Shown here: piece after piece, positions 30,794 through 39,773 of the stretch
Layout: the number at the start of each line of letters is the position of its first letter
Numbering within the stretch: position 1 is the first letter of the stretch
DNA from: a virus
Length of the DNA: 48,081 nt
Virus record (IMG/VR): IMGVR_UViG_3300044712_001627
Coordinates: 1-48,081 of that record
Strand: one strand, 5' to 3'
Position numbers and translations under genes: made by a program
The notes under the pieces: generated by a model
The model's input: only the letters and a program-made list of their open reading frames with translations
Told to the model about the DNA's origin: nothing
Databases searched by the model: none

Positions 30794-32010
30794 AACTCCC
30801 CTTGCATTCGGTATCTTAATATTACCGCGCTGAATATACAGGCGGCGGTTGTTTTAGAGGTCATTTTGACCTTGATATGAGTCGAGACTAGCGAGACTGG
30901 AATAACCCCGTTGTCGAAGGAGCTTCCCGTCTTATCGAGGGCGATAATGGACGAGGTCTCGCTTTTCGTATTCGGCAGGAGCTCGATTAGCCATTCGTTT
31001 GTGCAAGCGGCTTGAATCCCAATCCACTCTTTTGGATTGGCAGGATAGCCAAGATCGAAGAACGGCGTTGTGACAATGGCTCCGCAAAGGCTGTCATAAC
31101 TTCTCCCCGTCGTTCCGCCGTATTGAAAAAGGATATCTTGTGTGTCCCGGATAAAAACTTGACCCTTATAAGATACCATTTTTGCGGGGGCGAAGAATTG
31201 AGCCTCGTCTTCATCATCAACGTAGTAACAACCGTAACGGCTCCAAGCGGTTATCTCGCTCGATAAGAATTTCGATAACACGTAGATATACTGATCTGCT
31301 CCTGGATACATCCAAAAACGCAAGTTCAGCGGCTCGATAACAGAACAAGCGCCCATTCCTAACGGGTTGACGAGAAGAACTGTACGGAGTAATTTATTAA
31401 TCGGACTGCCGATATCATCCACGTAGGCGTTCAACGAACTATCCCGCACTCGAAGGTTGCGAATCCCGGTATAGCCGAGATACATTACATCCATTTCCCC
31501 CAAGGCTTGCACCGAGTTCGCATTCAGCGTTCCCGTATTCGCCATGACTTGTTTGAACTTCCAGTTTGCCACGTTCGTCGAGATCTCGTAGATGAAGATA
31601 TAAGTATCCGTGAAGAACGCCATCATGCCCTGATAATGGCTGGCGGCTTTGAGATTCTCCGCTATCGCCATTCGCGAGGAGAAGTCAATATAACCCGTCC
31701 CTGGCTCGTTCGGGTCGTTCCAAAGAAGGGCCGAACCAATCCCCGATAAATGAGCTCGCGTCCCCTCGAGCAAATAAACCTGATCATTGTAAACCGTTGC
31801 GAAGACTGGAGCCGTTCCGGTTATCTCCCCAGCTCCTAGCTGGAATTCCGTCCCTGACGAGGAATCCGTTATGAGCACATAGAACTTATCGCCCGCGGTC
31901 GGATTCGCTCCGTTGTAAGTGACTCGCGTTTTTTGAGGAGTGCCTGCGGAGGTAGCGGTTCCGCCAGACATCACCTGGGCTGTTGAAACGAGATTTGCGG
32001 TTACAGTCAT
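30790..32010 (-). CDS. Tail nozzle/stabilisation-like protein
   Basis: 406 aa from MTVTANLVSTAQVMSGGTAT; the longer frame from 32067 overlaps the previous gene and is less likely. Beta-rich, with DFSSRMAIAENLKAASHYQG, FFTDTYIFIYEI and QALGEMDVMYLGYTGIRNLR, a beta-propeller-like pattern seen in podovirus nozzle proteins (T7 gp12-like or P22 gp10-like). Together with the preceding 530-aa gene it probably builds the short tail tube. Confidence 0.65.
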   Translation of the reverse strand: MTVTANLVSTAQVMSGGTATSAGTPQKTRVTYNGANPTAGDKFYVLITDSSSGTEFQLGAGEITGTAPVFATVYNDQVYLLEGTRAHLSGIGSALLWNDPNEPGTGYIDFSSRMAIAENLKAASHYQGMMAFFTDTYIFIYEISTNVANWKFKQVMANTGTLNANSVQALGEMDVMYLGYTGIRNLRVRDSSLNAYVDDIGSPINKLLRTVLLVNPLGMGACSVIEPLNLRFWMYPGADQYIYVLSKFLSSEITAWSRYGCYYVDDEDEAQFFAPAKMVSYKGQVFIRDTQDILFQYGGTTGRSYDSLCGAIVTTPFFDLGYPANPKEWIGIQAACTNEWLIELLPNTKSETSSIIALDKTGSSFDNGVIPVSLVSTHIKVKMTSKTTAACIFSAVILRYRMQGEL

Positions 32011-32014
32011 AATG

Positions 32015-33607
32015 TTATTCCCAGATACAGATGAATGGGGCAATCGCGGTGAAGAGACTTCCAGCAACCTCTTTATCCGTTACGGTTATTGTTACACTAC
32101 CAGCAGGGGCGATCCCCTCTCCCTTAGCGCCAAAGATATAGAAGAATGTGCTGGCGGCCTTCGGATCTTCATACTGCGCTTGGTCGCCGCGTTGGATAGC
32201 TTCAGTCCCCCATTGGATATCGTATTTTCCACTGCCACCAGAGATGATAGCTTTCACCTCACCTTGGTAGAGAGTCGTTCCGCTTTGCTCGATCGAGTGT
32301 AACGGCACCGGGCTTGGCACGATCTTAACCGTCAAGTGGCCGGTAACGACCTCGACATTTTCTGTCGCATCAACAACGATAGGAACAGAGGCGTCGGAGC
32401 TCGAGGTTACGATCTTCGAAATATAAAGCCGATTGCCAACATTCATCGAGCAGTAACCATGTGTTGCACTCCCTGCATTGATAGCCGTTGCTACGGTTCC
32501 GAGGAAGGTATCCAAAGTCGTCCCGCCTCCCGATGTAAAACTTTGCGAGGCCCCGAGAATATTAGTTGCTCCCCCAGCGATAATTGAGTTAATCGTAAAC
32601 GATGCTGCGGGGAAGTCGAACGAGCAATCGCCGAGCATGAGTTTCTGCTTGTTCGTATCCGAACTCAACTCAACCGAGACGGCCTTCCCATTCGCAGCTG
32701 TTCCAACGACCTTTGCAAGGATGCGAACGGTATCATCAACGGCCTCCATCGTGTAATTCGCCCCCGCCGAGCAAGCCGCTACAACCGCTGCCGCTGTCGT
32801 CTTCGCATCTGTAACGAAATCAACCGCTCCAGTGAGGATGCTAATCCCATCAACCTTCACTGCAGCTATCGTCCCAGCTCCGACAACACCAGCCACAATC
32901 CGAAACGAGCCCACGGCCTTTTTCCCTACCGAGGGAAGGACTGCATCAACAAGGTTCGAAACGGTAAGATACCAAGGTAACGAGGTATCAGCGGGCGAGG
33001 GGACCAAGGTAAAGGGAAACCCCGGTTTCCCCTCAACATCAATATATGTCCCTAACGGAGGCCAGGTCCCCGTAAAATAATCGCTTTGATTGACGGCCTC
33101 CGCGAGCCCTTCCATCACCTGATATTTCGTCATCGTTGGAAAGACGTAGCCGAGATAGGAATCGGGGATTGCCGTCCCGTCATAGAACAAGCAAACAGTG
33201 TTATCCGACATCAAGGCGATAACAAACGATTTCCCCTTGAAACAGGTCGAGCAAATAACCGAGGACAGGGTTGCCTCTGGCATGTAATTCTGTGGGGAGC
33301 AATAGCGACGAAGGCACTGGTAAAGAACGGCTATACTCCCTTGCGGTGTTACAATATTATACCCCGGCGAGTTGAACTCCGTTGGTTGAGCTCCCGCGCC
33401 GAATACAACGAGGCCTGCAGCTGTCTCTTGCAAACCGAGGGTCCCCGTCGGCAAGGTATACGGTTTAAACATCGCCCGGTTCTCGATCTCCGCACCCTCA
33501 TTAATATGGCCGTCGATGAGATCGAGAAGAGTTCCAATAACGGAGGTGTGTTTCGACCTCCGCAAGTCGATGCCGTAACGAAAATCTTGTATAATTTGGT
33601 ATGGCAT
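32015..33607 (-). CDS. Tail tubular/nozzle-like protein with immunoglobulin-like segments
   Basis: 530 aa starting MPYQIIQDFRYGIDLRRSKH, close to the opening of podovirus nozzle proteins (fixed residues describing the bound region, then ENRAMFKPYTLPTGTLGLQE). The long middle is Val/Ala/Thr-rich beta sequence. The C-terminal segment (SGGSGKYDIQWGTEAIQRGD ... VTITVTDKEVAG) looks immunoglobulin-like. Ends 4 nt before the next nozzle-like gene, so the function of one T7-like gp12 may be split over two genes. Confidence 0.65.
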   Translation of the reverse strand: MPYQIIQDFRYGIDLRRSKHTSVIGTLLDLIDGHINEGAEIENRAMFKPYTLPTGTLGLQETAAGLVVFGAGAQPTEFNSPGYNIVTPQGSIAVLYQCLRRYCSPQNYMPEATLSSVICSTCFKGKSFVIALMSDNTVCLFYDGTAIPDSYLGYVFPTMTKYQVMEGLAEAVNQSDYFTGTWPPLGTYIDVEGKPGFPFTLVPSPADTSLPWYLTVSNLVDAVLPSVGKKAVGSFRIVAGVVGAGTIAAVKVDGISILTGAVDFVTDAKTTAAAVVAACSAGANYTMEAVDDTVRILAKVVGTAANGKAVSVELSSDTNKQKLMLGDCSFDFPAASFTINSIIAGGATNILGASQSFTSGGGTTLDTFLGTVATAINAGSATHGYCSMNVGNRLYISKIVTSSSDASVPIVVDATENVEVVTGHLTVKIVPSPVPLHSIEQSGTTLYQGEVKAIISGGSGKYDIQWGTEAIQRGDQAQYEDPKAASTFFYIFGAKGEGIAPAGSVTITVTDKEVAGSLFTAIAPFICIWE

Positions 33608-33613
33608 AAAGGG

Positions 33614-36244
33614 TTAGTTACAAAGGGGAATGTAATAATTGGTTCCACCAACAGAGATACCGAGGAAGCCTTTTGTACTCTTACCACCAATCGCTGTTGC
33701 GGGGGAGGCACTACCGCTGCCTTGATAACCGAGTTTGACCTCATAAGCTCCAGCGTCACCATTAAAGGAATTAGTGAAGAATATTGTAGCCTTCGCGGTA
33801 AGGTTCGACGTTATCGTGTCGCCGGTTAGGTAGGCATTCTTAAATGGATACGAGGTTGAACCGAGATCCGCTGCGGCGTTGCGAACGGAGAGTTTGCTAC
33901 CATCGTATCCAAGAAATCCCCCAGTCGTGCTCGACATAATCTCGGTTGTCGTGGCGGCGATGGTTAGAGGTTTATATGTTGAGCTTAAACGGGAATGGAG
34001 GTAACCCCCGGCGGAGCTCTCCAAATCAACCTCGTTCGCGGCCCGCCGTTTGAAGGGGCTACTGGCAAAAGCTGAACCCGTCCAATAAGGGACATAATCC
34101 GTTCCAGTCGTGCTCGACAACATACTCGATCCGTTGATGGTTCCGATATTCGAGAGGTCAATAACCGCCTCGCTACCAGAGATATTCTTCGTTGCCCAGG
34201 TAATCCAATCATTCGTCGCCTTGTTAACCACGCGGAGGTTTGAATAATGGTAAATGATGTCTTGCGCGGTAAGACCTCCACCAACACCGAGGGTTCCCGT
34301 AACGGTATAACTCCCCGGAAAGGCTCCATTCGTAATCGTCGAGGCTCCTTGCGTGTGCCCAGGCATGGAGACGGAGACTCCGTTAAGGGTCATCGAACCA
34401 GTGGCATAAACACCGTTAGTAAAGATACCGTAATTGGCAAACAACGGGCCTGTGTGGAGGTTATTAAAGTAACCGTCGTAAAACGGATAGGCTGGCGTGC
34501 CAGCATAGGAGACGTTCGAGGGGAGGATGTGCTCTTTCAAGTAAAGGGAATTCGTAATTGTCGCGGCTCCAGTGGTGATGTCGCCGTGGACGGAGAGATT
34601 GCCGTTAATGTAACCAGGCTTGGTCCAACCGGTGACTTGTAAATTCTGCAATACGTTAGTCAGCGGATCGTAATTAAAAGCGTTCCCAGCTGCATTCAAC
34701 ATTGTTATACAGCCGAGGATTTCAATCCTGTCCAAATATCCTGTTATCATATCGTTTGTGCTGTAAGGGGCCATACCAATAAGGCAATCCCGGAAGGACG
34801 AGTTAAAGGCCCACGAACCGGTTTCGATATGACGAACCTGAGCGCCGATAATACTATTCATCGGAGCGTTAACATAAAAGCGGGTGCCGAAGAGACCACC
34901 AATAAAGTTATTCCGCCAGCTTTGATCGAGGATAGAAATCCCTGGCGTGCCACCGACGTTCTCGACTTCAAGACCATAAAAGTTGTTATTAAAACAGTTA
35001 TTTGTTATTACCAAGGCGTTTGTCGTAACCGCTTCAATCGTGCCGCCAACCCAAGTATTTGCTACGCTGTGATCCATGTAAACACCATTGGTTGAATACT
35101 CGCAAATCGGGTTATCTATAAAGCAGGCCCAAGATTCAAATAACTTCAAATTCAAATTCGGTTTCATCGCGGAGGCGAGACCAAGCTCCCCATAAGACAT
35201 CTTTATATTCTTCGCTCGAACAAGAACATTGCTGTTCAGGGTTAACTGCGCCCCGTTACAGTTAATCAAATACGAGTTGTTAATCGAAGAATGAGCCACA
35301 CCGTCGAAGAAGACAAGGTCTGTAACGTTTGTCGAGCCGATAAAATTAACCCCGTCAATCCTAACACCAGCCAGGAACGTCCGCGAGGCCCCGTAACCAA
35401 GCGGATTCGGTTGCCATATGAAGGCCTTGGCGACATTACTCGTTCCTCCGTAATACAATGAGGCCTTGCCCTCGCCGAGGATATGTTGATAGGCGTTAGT
35501 GAAATAAATCGGTGCGACGACCTTGTAAACCCCTGGCGGAAAATAAAGAGCCTTTAACGTGGCTAGGGCGGAATTCAATCCTGTCGTGCAATCAGTGGAC
35601 CCGTCTCCAACGCAATTATAAGGCGGGTAGGCGATGTTTACAATATTCGAGTTATACATAGCGGCCACCCTCGCCCAAGTATAATACATGTTATTCGCCT
35701 CAGTAACGTTGTCAGTCGTTAGGGGATTGAGGAGGTTCGTCGCCGTCCCCGCATACGTTGCGCTGGTAACGATGCTCGTAACCTGCGTGCCGGGGTGCGA
35801 GTGGGTCGAAGGGTCGAACAACGTCGGTTTATCGAGAACATTTGACCAATAAGGCGTAACAGCAACCGCACCTGTCGAGGTGGCCGATATCGTCAAATCT
35901 CCCGTTCCCCACAAACGGTTGGTTGGATTTCCTGTGATCTCAACATTCGGCCCCGCTACGATTGTGCCGTAGGACAAGCCGGAAAGGTAATTCAAGATAT
36001 TAGCATCCGAGGCATACTTGTTTGTCGATCCTTCTGGAAGAAGATCCGTTGTCGCATCGTTGGTGAGGATGGCGCCTGCCTTATAACGAGCAACACCGCT
36101 CGTATTCGTCCCTATCCGAATATTAGCATAATTCGTTAAATCGGGGAGGTTGGCGGTTGTTTGATAAGGACCGACATTCGTCAGGGCTCCGCGGGTCCAA
36201 CCGCCGAGCGATAAAAAGAGAAAAACAAAAAGGGCTTTTTTCAT
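33614..36244 (-). CDS. Tail spike with pectate-lyase-3 beta-helix and signal peptide
   Basis: 876 aa. Residues 1-20 (MKKALFVFLFLSLGGWTRGA) are a Sec-type signal peptide, unusual for a spike. Residues ~200-420 are a pectate-lyase-3 beta-helix: VGDGSTDCTTGLNSALATLK, LYFPPGVYKVVAPIYF and short N/G-rich rungs. The C-terminal part repeats YPFYDGYFNNLHTG and YPFKNAYLTGDTIT-like strands, as in trimeric fibre tips. Expected role: host polysaccharide binding and cleavage. The catalytic residues are not identifiable by eye. It overlaps the triple-repeat gene by 4 nt. Confidence 0.85.
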   Translation of the reverse strand: MKKALFVFLFLSLGGWTRGALTNVGPYQTTANLPDLTNYANIRIGTNTSGVARYKAGAILTNDATTDLLPEGSTNKYASDANILNYLSGLSYGTIVAGPNVEITGNPTNRLWGTGDLTISATSTGAVAVTPYWSNVLDKPTLFDPSTHSHPGTQVTSIVTSATYAGTATNLLNPLTTDNVTEANNMYYTWARVAAMYNSNIVNIAYPPYNCVGDGSTDCTTGLNSALATLKALYFPPGVYKVVAPIYFTNAYQHILGEGKASLYYGGTSNVAKAFIWQPNPLGYGASRTFLAGVRIDGVNFIGSTNVTDLVFFDGVAHSSINNSYLINCNGAQLTLNSNVLVRAKNIKMSYGELGLASAMKPNLNLKLFESWACFIDNPICEYSTNGVYMDHSVANTWVGGTIEAVTTNALVITNNCFNNNFYGLEVENVGGTPGISILDQSWRNNFIGGLFGTRFYVNAPMNSIIGAQVRHIETGSWAFNSSFRDCLIGMAPYSTNDMITGYLDRIEILGCITMLNAAGNAFNYDPLTNVLQNLQVTGWTKPGYINGNLSVHGDITTGAATITNSLYLKEHILPSNVSYAGTPAYPFYDGYFNNLHTGPLFANYGIFTNGVYATGSMTLNGVSVSMPGHTQGASTITNGAFPGSYTVTGTLGVGGGLTAQDIIYHYSNLRVVNKATNDWITWATKNISGSEAVIDLSNIGTINGSSMLSSTTGTDYVPYWTGSAFASSPFKRRAANEVDLESSAGGYLHSRLSSTYKPLTIAATTTEIMSSTTGGFLGYDGSKLSVRNAAADLGSTSYPFKNAYLTGDTITSNLTAKATIFFTNSFNGDAGAYEVKLGYQGSGSASPATAIGGKSTKGFLGISVGGTNYYIPLCN

Positions 36245-36777
36245 ATTGCGGAGGTTTCGATAATTAATTTCGGGCTGATCGGGTTGCTGTCGGCATCCTC
36301 TGTCGTGCAGTAAACGCGGTGCCAGGCGGAGGTTTCAACATTCTGCAATTTCATTTCAGCGGCGGGTGCAGTGGCGGTAGGGGTATCCTCGATGTTTAAA
36401 TGAACGGTCTCATCTCCCTCGTGGCCGGGGATCTCATCAAGATCGGTGCAATGGCAGTGGTGCCAGGAGCCAGTAACAATATCCTGCACGATTAGCTGTG
36501 TGCCATCCATGAGGCCGGAGATATGGGTGTCCTCGATAACGATATGGGGATCAACGGGGTCGCCGTTAGAATCAAGGGCGGAACAGAATACCCGATGCCA
36601 GAGACCGGTTTCCAAATGCTGCACGAGGACGTGGTCGGTTTCTGGCACCGCGGCAATGTTAAAACGGCGGAAGATTTCGATAAGAGACAACCACTTCTTC
36701 CGCCCCCATTGATCCGTGCCCCAGACCATATCCGGTCCAGGTGTCTGCAAGGGATTGACTAATTGTTCGGGTGTCAT
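36241..36777 (-). CDS. Triple-repeat tail-associated protein
   Basis: 178 aa. After an N-terminal QWGRKKWLSLIEIFRRF segment there are three repeats of ~40-45 residues: VQHLETGLWHRVFCSALDSN, VQDIVTGSWHHCHCTDLDEI and LQNVETSAWHRVYCTTEDAD, each ending in I-E-(D/T)-type strands. The W-H-x3-C signature is conserved in all three and is not from a family I know. It sits directly before the tail spike gene with a 4-nt overlap, so it may be the spike adaptor or an assembly factor. Confidence 0.7.
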   Translation of the reverse strand: MTPEQLVNPLQTPGPDMVWGTDQWGRKKWLSLIEIFRRFNIAAVPETDHVLVQHLETGLWHRVFCSALDSNGDPVDPHIVIEDTHISGLMDGTQLIVQDIVTGSWHHCHCTDLDEIPGHEGDETVHLNIEDTPTATAPAAEMKLQNVETSAWHRVYCTTEDADSNPISPKLIIETSAI

Positions 36778-36803
36778 CTGGGGTTAAATCGTTTAATCGA
36801 AGG
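36778..36803. repeat. Genome-wide palindromic motif, copy 7
   Basis: The core TTAAATCGTTTAA (36784-36796) has arms CTGGGG and TCGAAGG. It fills the whole gap between the adaptor gene and the triple-repeat gene, whose ATG begins the next base on the minus strand. Confidence 0.85.
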
Positions 36804-37511
36804 TTAACCAGCGACAACGACAGGAATGGGTTTGACACGCGGAGGATTCTGGCTGTCACCGCCAATCCGGTAACTGGTGTCGCGCTTGCGGGCCTTGCCT
36901 TTCAAGGAATTCAAACGAGCGACGGCTTCGGAGAGGATAACAGTGGCGTCCGCCGAACCATCCTTCGCGGCTCGTTCGCCCGCTACGAAATAGGCGACCA
37001 GCATGTCATCGAGTTCCACCTTGTCAGTTGAAGGAGCGGCGTAATCCGTTGTGAAAGCCGTGAGGATCTTTTGCCCCGTGAAGAGGATTGTTGTTGCCTC
37101 AGAGGAAATCGGCCACACCTCGAATTGTGTGGAACCGTGGAAATCCCAGCGAGTGATAGGTGCAGAGGGCTCAGCGGCTGTAACATCCCCGGAGGAGAAC
37201 GTATTGTATTCTTCTGAACCGATACCGAAATCAAGGGGGAAATATTGACCGCTCCAATAGACCTCGGCCTTCACCGTGTGGAGCATGTCAATCGTTGTGG
37301 GCAGGGTGAAATAGCGGGTCCCTGCTGTAATGGCTACCGAAGCCGTTAATTTCATAAAAGGAAACTCGTGCTCCCCTGCGAGTTCCCTTTGTTTTAGATC
37401 AATGAGCGTGTAAAGGGACAAATCGTCCGCGGTCCCTACGTTTGTAGCGAGGGAAATCCTTAACTTCGCCTTTACCAGGCGGAGAACAGAAGCTAAAGTT
37501 GCGTTTAACAT
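36804..37511 (-). CDS. Head-tail adaptor (T7 gp11-like)
   Basis: 235 aa. The helical N-terminus (LVKAKLRISLATNVGTADDL ... LIDLKQRELAGEHEFPFMKL), the FTLPTTIDMLHTVKAEVYW strand and a C-terminal helix DDMLVAYFVAGERAAKDGSA match podovirus gp11-type adaptor proteins. Expected to form the dodecameric ring linking portal and nozzle. It sits directly after the small protein at 37515 and is bounded by palindrome copy 7. Confidence 0.7.
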   Translation of the reverse strand: MLNATLASVLRLVKAKLRISLATNVGTADDLSLYTLIDLKQRELAGEHEFPFMKLTASVAITAGTRYFTLPTTIDMLHTVKAEVYWSGQYFPLDFGIGSEEYNTFSSGDVTAAEPSAPITRWDFHGSTQFEVWPISSEATTILFTGQKILTAFTTDYAAPSTDKVELDDMLVAYFVAGERAAKDGSADATVILSEAVARLNSLKGKARKRDTSYRIGGDSQNPPRVKPIPVVVAG

Positions 37512-37514
37512 AAA

Positions 37515-37979
37515 TTATTTCTTCTCGGAAACGACCTTGGCAAATGCGGTGCGTTCGGTGGCAGCCTGGGCAGCACGGCGTTGGACTTCCTCATCGGTTA
37601 ATTCGATGTCATCACCACCTTCAGGGGCGTCTGGCTCAACTGGCGGAACGTAAGGGGCCTCGCGGAGAACGGCAATGTGGGCTGCCTCGAAGGTTTGTGG
37701 CAATTCCGGCGAGGCGCCGGGGAAAAGGTGCGAGGTTACATCGACCGTCTTCCCACCATCCGAAATGCGGAGGTTTTTATATTTCTCCTTCAACCGATCG
37801 GCCTCGGTCTTATTCGATCTCGAGGTCTTTCCTGTAATGAATATCTTGCTCAACGGCTCCCCATTCGCGGCTTGGAAAAAACCCTTTTGTAGGACCATTG
37901 CCTCGGCAGGGGTCAAATTGTGCAACGGCACATCACTGCCCGAGGGGTCGATTCTCAATCTTCCTTCTGCGATTTCCAT
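37515..37979 (-). CDS. Hypothetical late protein
   Basis: 154 aa. The N-terminal half is mixed (PLHNLTPAEAMVLQKGFFQA), then basic (TGKTSRSNKTEADRLKEKYK). The C-terminal half is acidic and Pro-rich with a helical tail (EEVQRRAAQAATERTAFAKV). It is the first gene after the late internal terminator. A head-completion or tail-assembly role is possible from position only. Confidence 0.7.
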   Translation of the reverse strand: MEIAEGRLRIDPSGSDVPLHNLTPAEAMVLQKGFFQAANGEPLSKIFITGKTSRSNKTEADRLKEKYKNLRISDGGKTVDVTSHLFPGASPELPQTFEAAHIAVLREAPYVPPVEPDAPEGGDDIELTDEEVQRRAAQAATERTAFAKVVSEKK

Positions 37980-38011
37980 ATTTGTTTTTCTCTTTCTTTT
38001 TGTTAGTGGTT

Positions 38012-38039
38012 AAAAAAGCCCCGTTATGCGCGACGGGGC
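38012..38039 (-). terminator. Rho-independent terminator after the capsid genes
   Basis: On the minus strand GCCCCGT (38018-38024) pairs with ACGGGGC (38033-38039), and six T follow (38017-38012). It lies just downstream of the secreted protein gene at 38059, separating the capsid genes from the tail genes. Confidence 0.8.
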
Positions 38040-38058
38040 CAGCGCGAGGTAGCGAACC

Positions 38059-38673
38059 TTACGGAACCCAACCGCCAGCTTGGATGCGGTATAACTTCAA
38101 GGTCCCTGCCGCATTGTTGGCTGCGGTTGTAACACTTTGCAAGCGAATCGTGCCATTCCCCGTTAAAAGGAAACTCGGCATATTCGTAATCGTGCAGGCG
38201 GTAGAGGTGGATGGAGTAACTGCAACGCTCCAAGTTGTCGAGGTGTCGTAATAGGTCCCGCCAACGGAGCGCGCGAAGACAAATGTTACTGTATTCGTAA
38301 CGTTAGTATCACCGGCAGCATAGACGAGGGATACGGCACCTGTAGGAACATTTCCATTGACGTCACTCCAAGTAATGATAGGATAAGTCCAATCAGGGTA
38401 AAGCGGCCCGGCATTGGTAATTATCGAGTTGGTAATACCCATCGAGGTATTTGTAGCGAGCGGATAGAAGGTGGACAAGCTCGCCTTATTGCTGACAATG
38501 ATATTCGTATAGAAATTCCCATACGTGAAGGTGGTTCCAGCCGCCGGTGCATACAGGGTAATCGGTGTGCTGTAATGATCCGGCAGGAACGACATGGCTT
38601 TGAACTGAGCGGCCTCCGCGGGAAGGAGGGCGAGACCCAATAAAGCGGTGATGAGGATGATGAAACGTTTCAT
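38059..38673 (-). CDS. Secreted Thr/Asn-rich beta protein beside the capsid gene
   Basis: 204 aa. The signal peptide MKRFIILITALLGLALLPAE is followed by an AA-Q-like cleavage site and a Thr/Asn/Ser-rich beta body (FARSVGGTYYDTSTTWSVAV). It follows the major capsid gene and precedes the terminator. That position usually holds a decoration or head fibre protein. With a signal peptide, it would be exported instead of meeting the capsid in the cytoplasm. Function unknown. Confidence 0.75.
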   Translation of the reverse strand: MKRFIILITALLGLALLPAEAAQFKAMSFLPDHYSTPITLYAPAAGTTFTYGNFYTNIIVSNKASLSTFYPLATNTSMGITNSIITNAGPLYPDWTYPIITWSDVNGNVPTGAVSLVYAAGDTNVTNTVTFVFARSVGGTYYDTSTTWSVAVTPSTSTACTITNMPSFLLTGNGTIRLQSVTTAANNAAGTLKLYRIQAGGWVP

Positions 38674-38715
38674 TATGATAATCCTTTGAAAAGGGTTGCG
38701 GTTTATTATCTCCGG

Positions 38716-39759
38716 TTATTGAATCCCGTAGACACCATTACAGTTTAACTGCGTGCAGACCAGCCCGCCGGTCTTCGTCATGGATTGCAGGAAGACGAAG
38801 TAGTTATACGGACGTTCCGGCTGGCGGCGTTTGTCGTCTTCACCTTCCATCGGAGCGTAGTAAACGCGGTTGCTGTCCAACATGACGCAGCGTTTCGAGT
38901 AACCGAGGTCATCCAGCGTCGGATCATACTCGAAGGTTCCCAGGCCAGTGAGGGTCAACTTGGCAATGCCTAGTTCGTTGGTTTGTTTCTCGAACCCCGT
39001 AACTGTGTATTGACCCTTGGCCTGGTATTCTGCTTCCAGCGCGGCGAGGAAGTCCGAACCGCAGAAGGCATTATCGGGGCGGCCTCCGTAACGGCGGAGC
39101 TGGCGGAGTTCGGCACGCAGGAATTTCGAAAGGGTTTGGTTTTCCTCCGAATATTGAATCTGCGTGTTATAGCGATGACGCCACCAAGTGTTCGTCTCGC
39201 GAGACAAACCGCCAGTCGAGCCAGTGGTCGGGGTATCGGTGAGGAGGGAGGTGATGCCGGGGATACCTTTGGCGTCTTGCGTCCCATCCCGCCAGAAGGT
39301 GGATTGCCACGCCCGAGACCAGGATTCACCATAATCTTCGAGGCGGTTGGTAAGAATATTCGTAATGGTAACCTTCGCGGCTTCCGAGGACTCGCGGGGG
39401 TTCATACGATCGACAATGGAGATGCCGGATTTCTTTAATTCCGTCTCCGTGATCCACAAACCAGCGTGCATTTCCTTCCAAGCGTATTGAACCTGGAGGA
39501 TGTTAGCAGCGGCCGTAAACGAGATGGCATCACCACCGGTAAAGCCAGCGAGGAACCCAGCTGTCTCGGACATAAATGTCCCCTGGACGTTCGTTGCGAT
39601 GTTGCCCTTGCCACCAGGGAAAGAGCGTTTCTTTTTCTGCAAAAGGCGGAGCAGCGGTTTGTCCTGCGTTGTTTGAGCAAAAGCTGCGCCTTTGAGGTAA
39701 TAATCTAACACGGCATACGTGCAGTCTGCCGCTACTGTAACACTAAGTGCGTCGGCCAT
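38716..39759 (-). CDS. Major capsid protein
   Basis: 347 aa. Position after scaffold and portal, size, and composition fit a major capsid protein. The N-terminal arm (MADALSVTVAADCTYAVLDY) is followed by LLRLLQKKKRSFPGGKGNIA and a body of mixed strands and helices (VTITNILTNRLEDYGESWSR), with the C-terminal YNYFVFLQSMTKTGGLVCTQ. HK97-type fold is inferred from context. The head assembles around the acidic scaffold encoded upstream. Confidence 0.75.
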   Translation of the reverse strand: MADALSVTVAADCTYAVLDYYLKGAAFAQTTQDKPLLRLLQKKKRSFPGGKGNIATNVQGTFMSETAGFLAGFTGGDAISFTAAANILQVQYAWKEMHAGLWITETELKKSGISIVDRMNPRESSEAAKVTITNILTNRLEDYGESWSRAWQSTFWRDGTQDAKGIPGITSLLTDTPTTGSTGGLSRETNTWWRHRYNTQIQYSEENQTLSKFLRAELRQLRRYGGRPDNAFCGSDFLAALEAEYQAKGQYTVTGFEKQTNELGIAKLTLTGLGTFEYDPTLDDLGYSKRCVMLDSNRVYYAPMEGEDDKRRQPERPYNYFVFLQSMTKTGGLVCTQLNCNGVYGIQ

Positions 39760-39773
39760 ACAATCCTATCTTT

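Noticed and set aside
36804-36809. GTTAAC next to palindrome copy 7 as a separate regulatory site
   Set aside because: It is simply the stop codon context of the adaptor gene and is not repeated at other copies.
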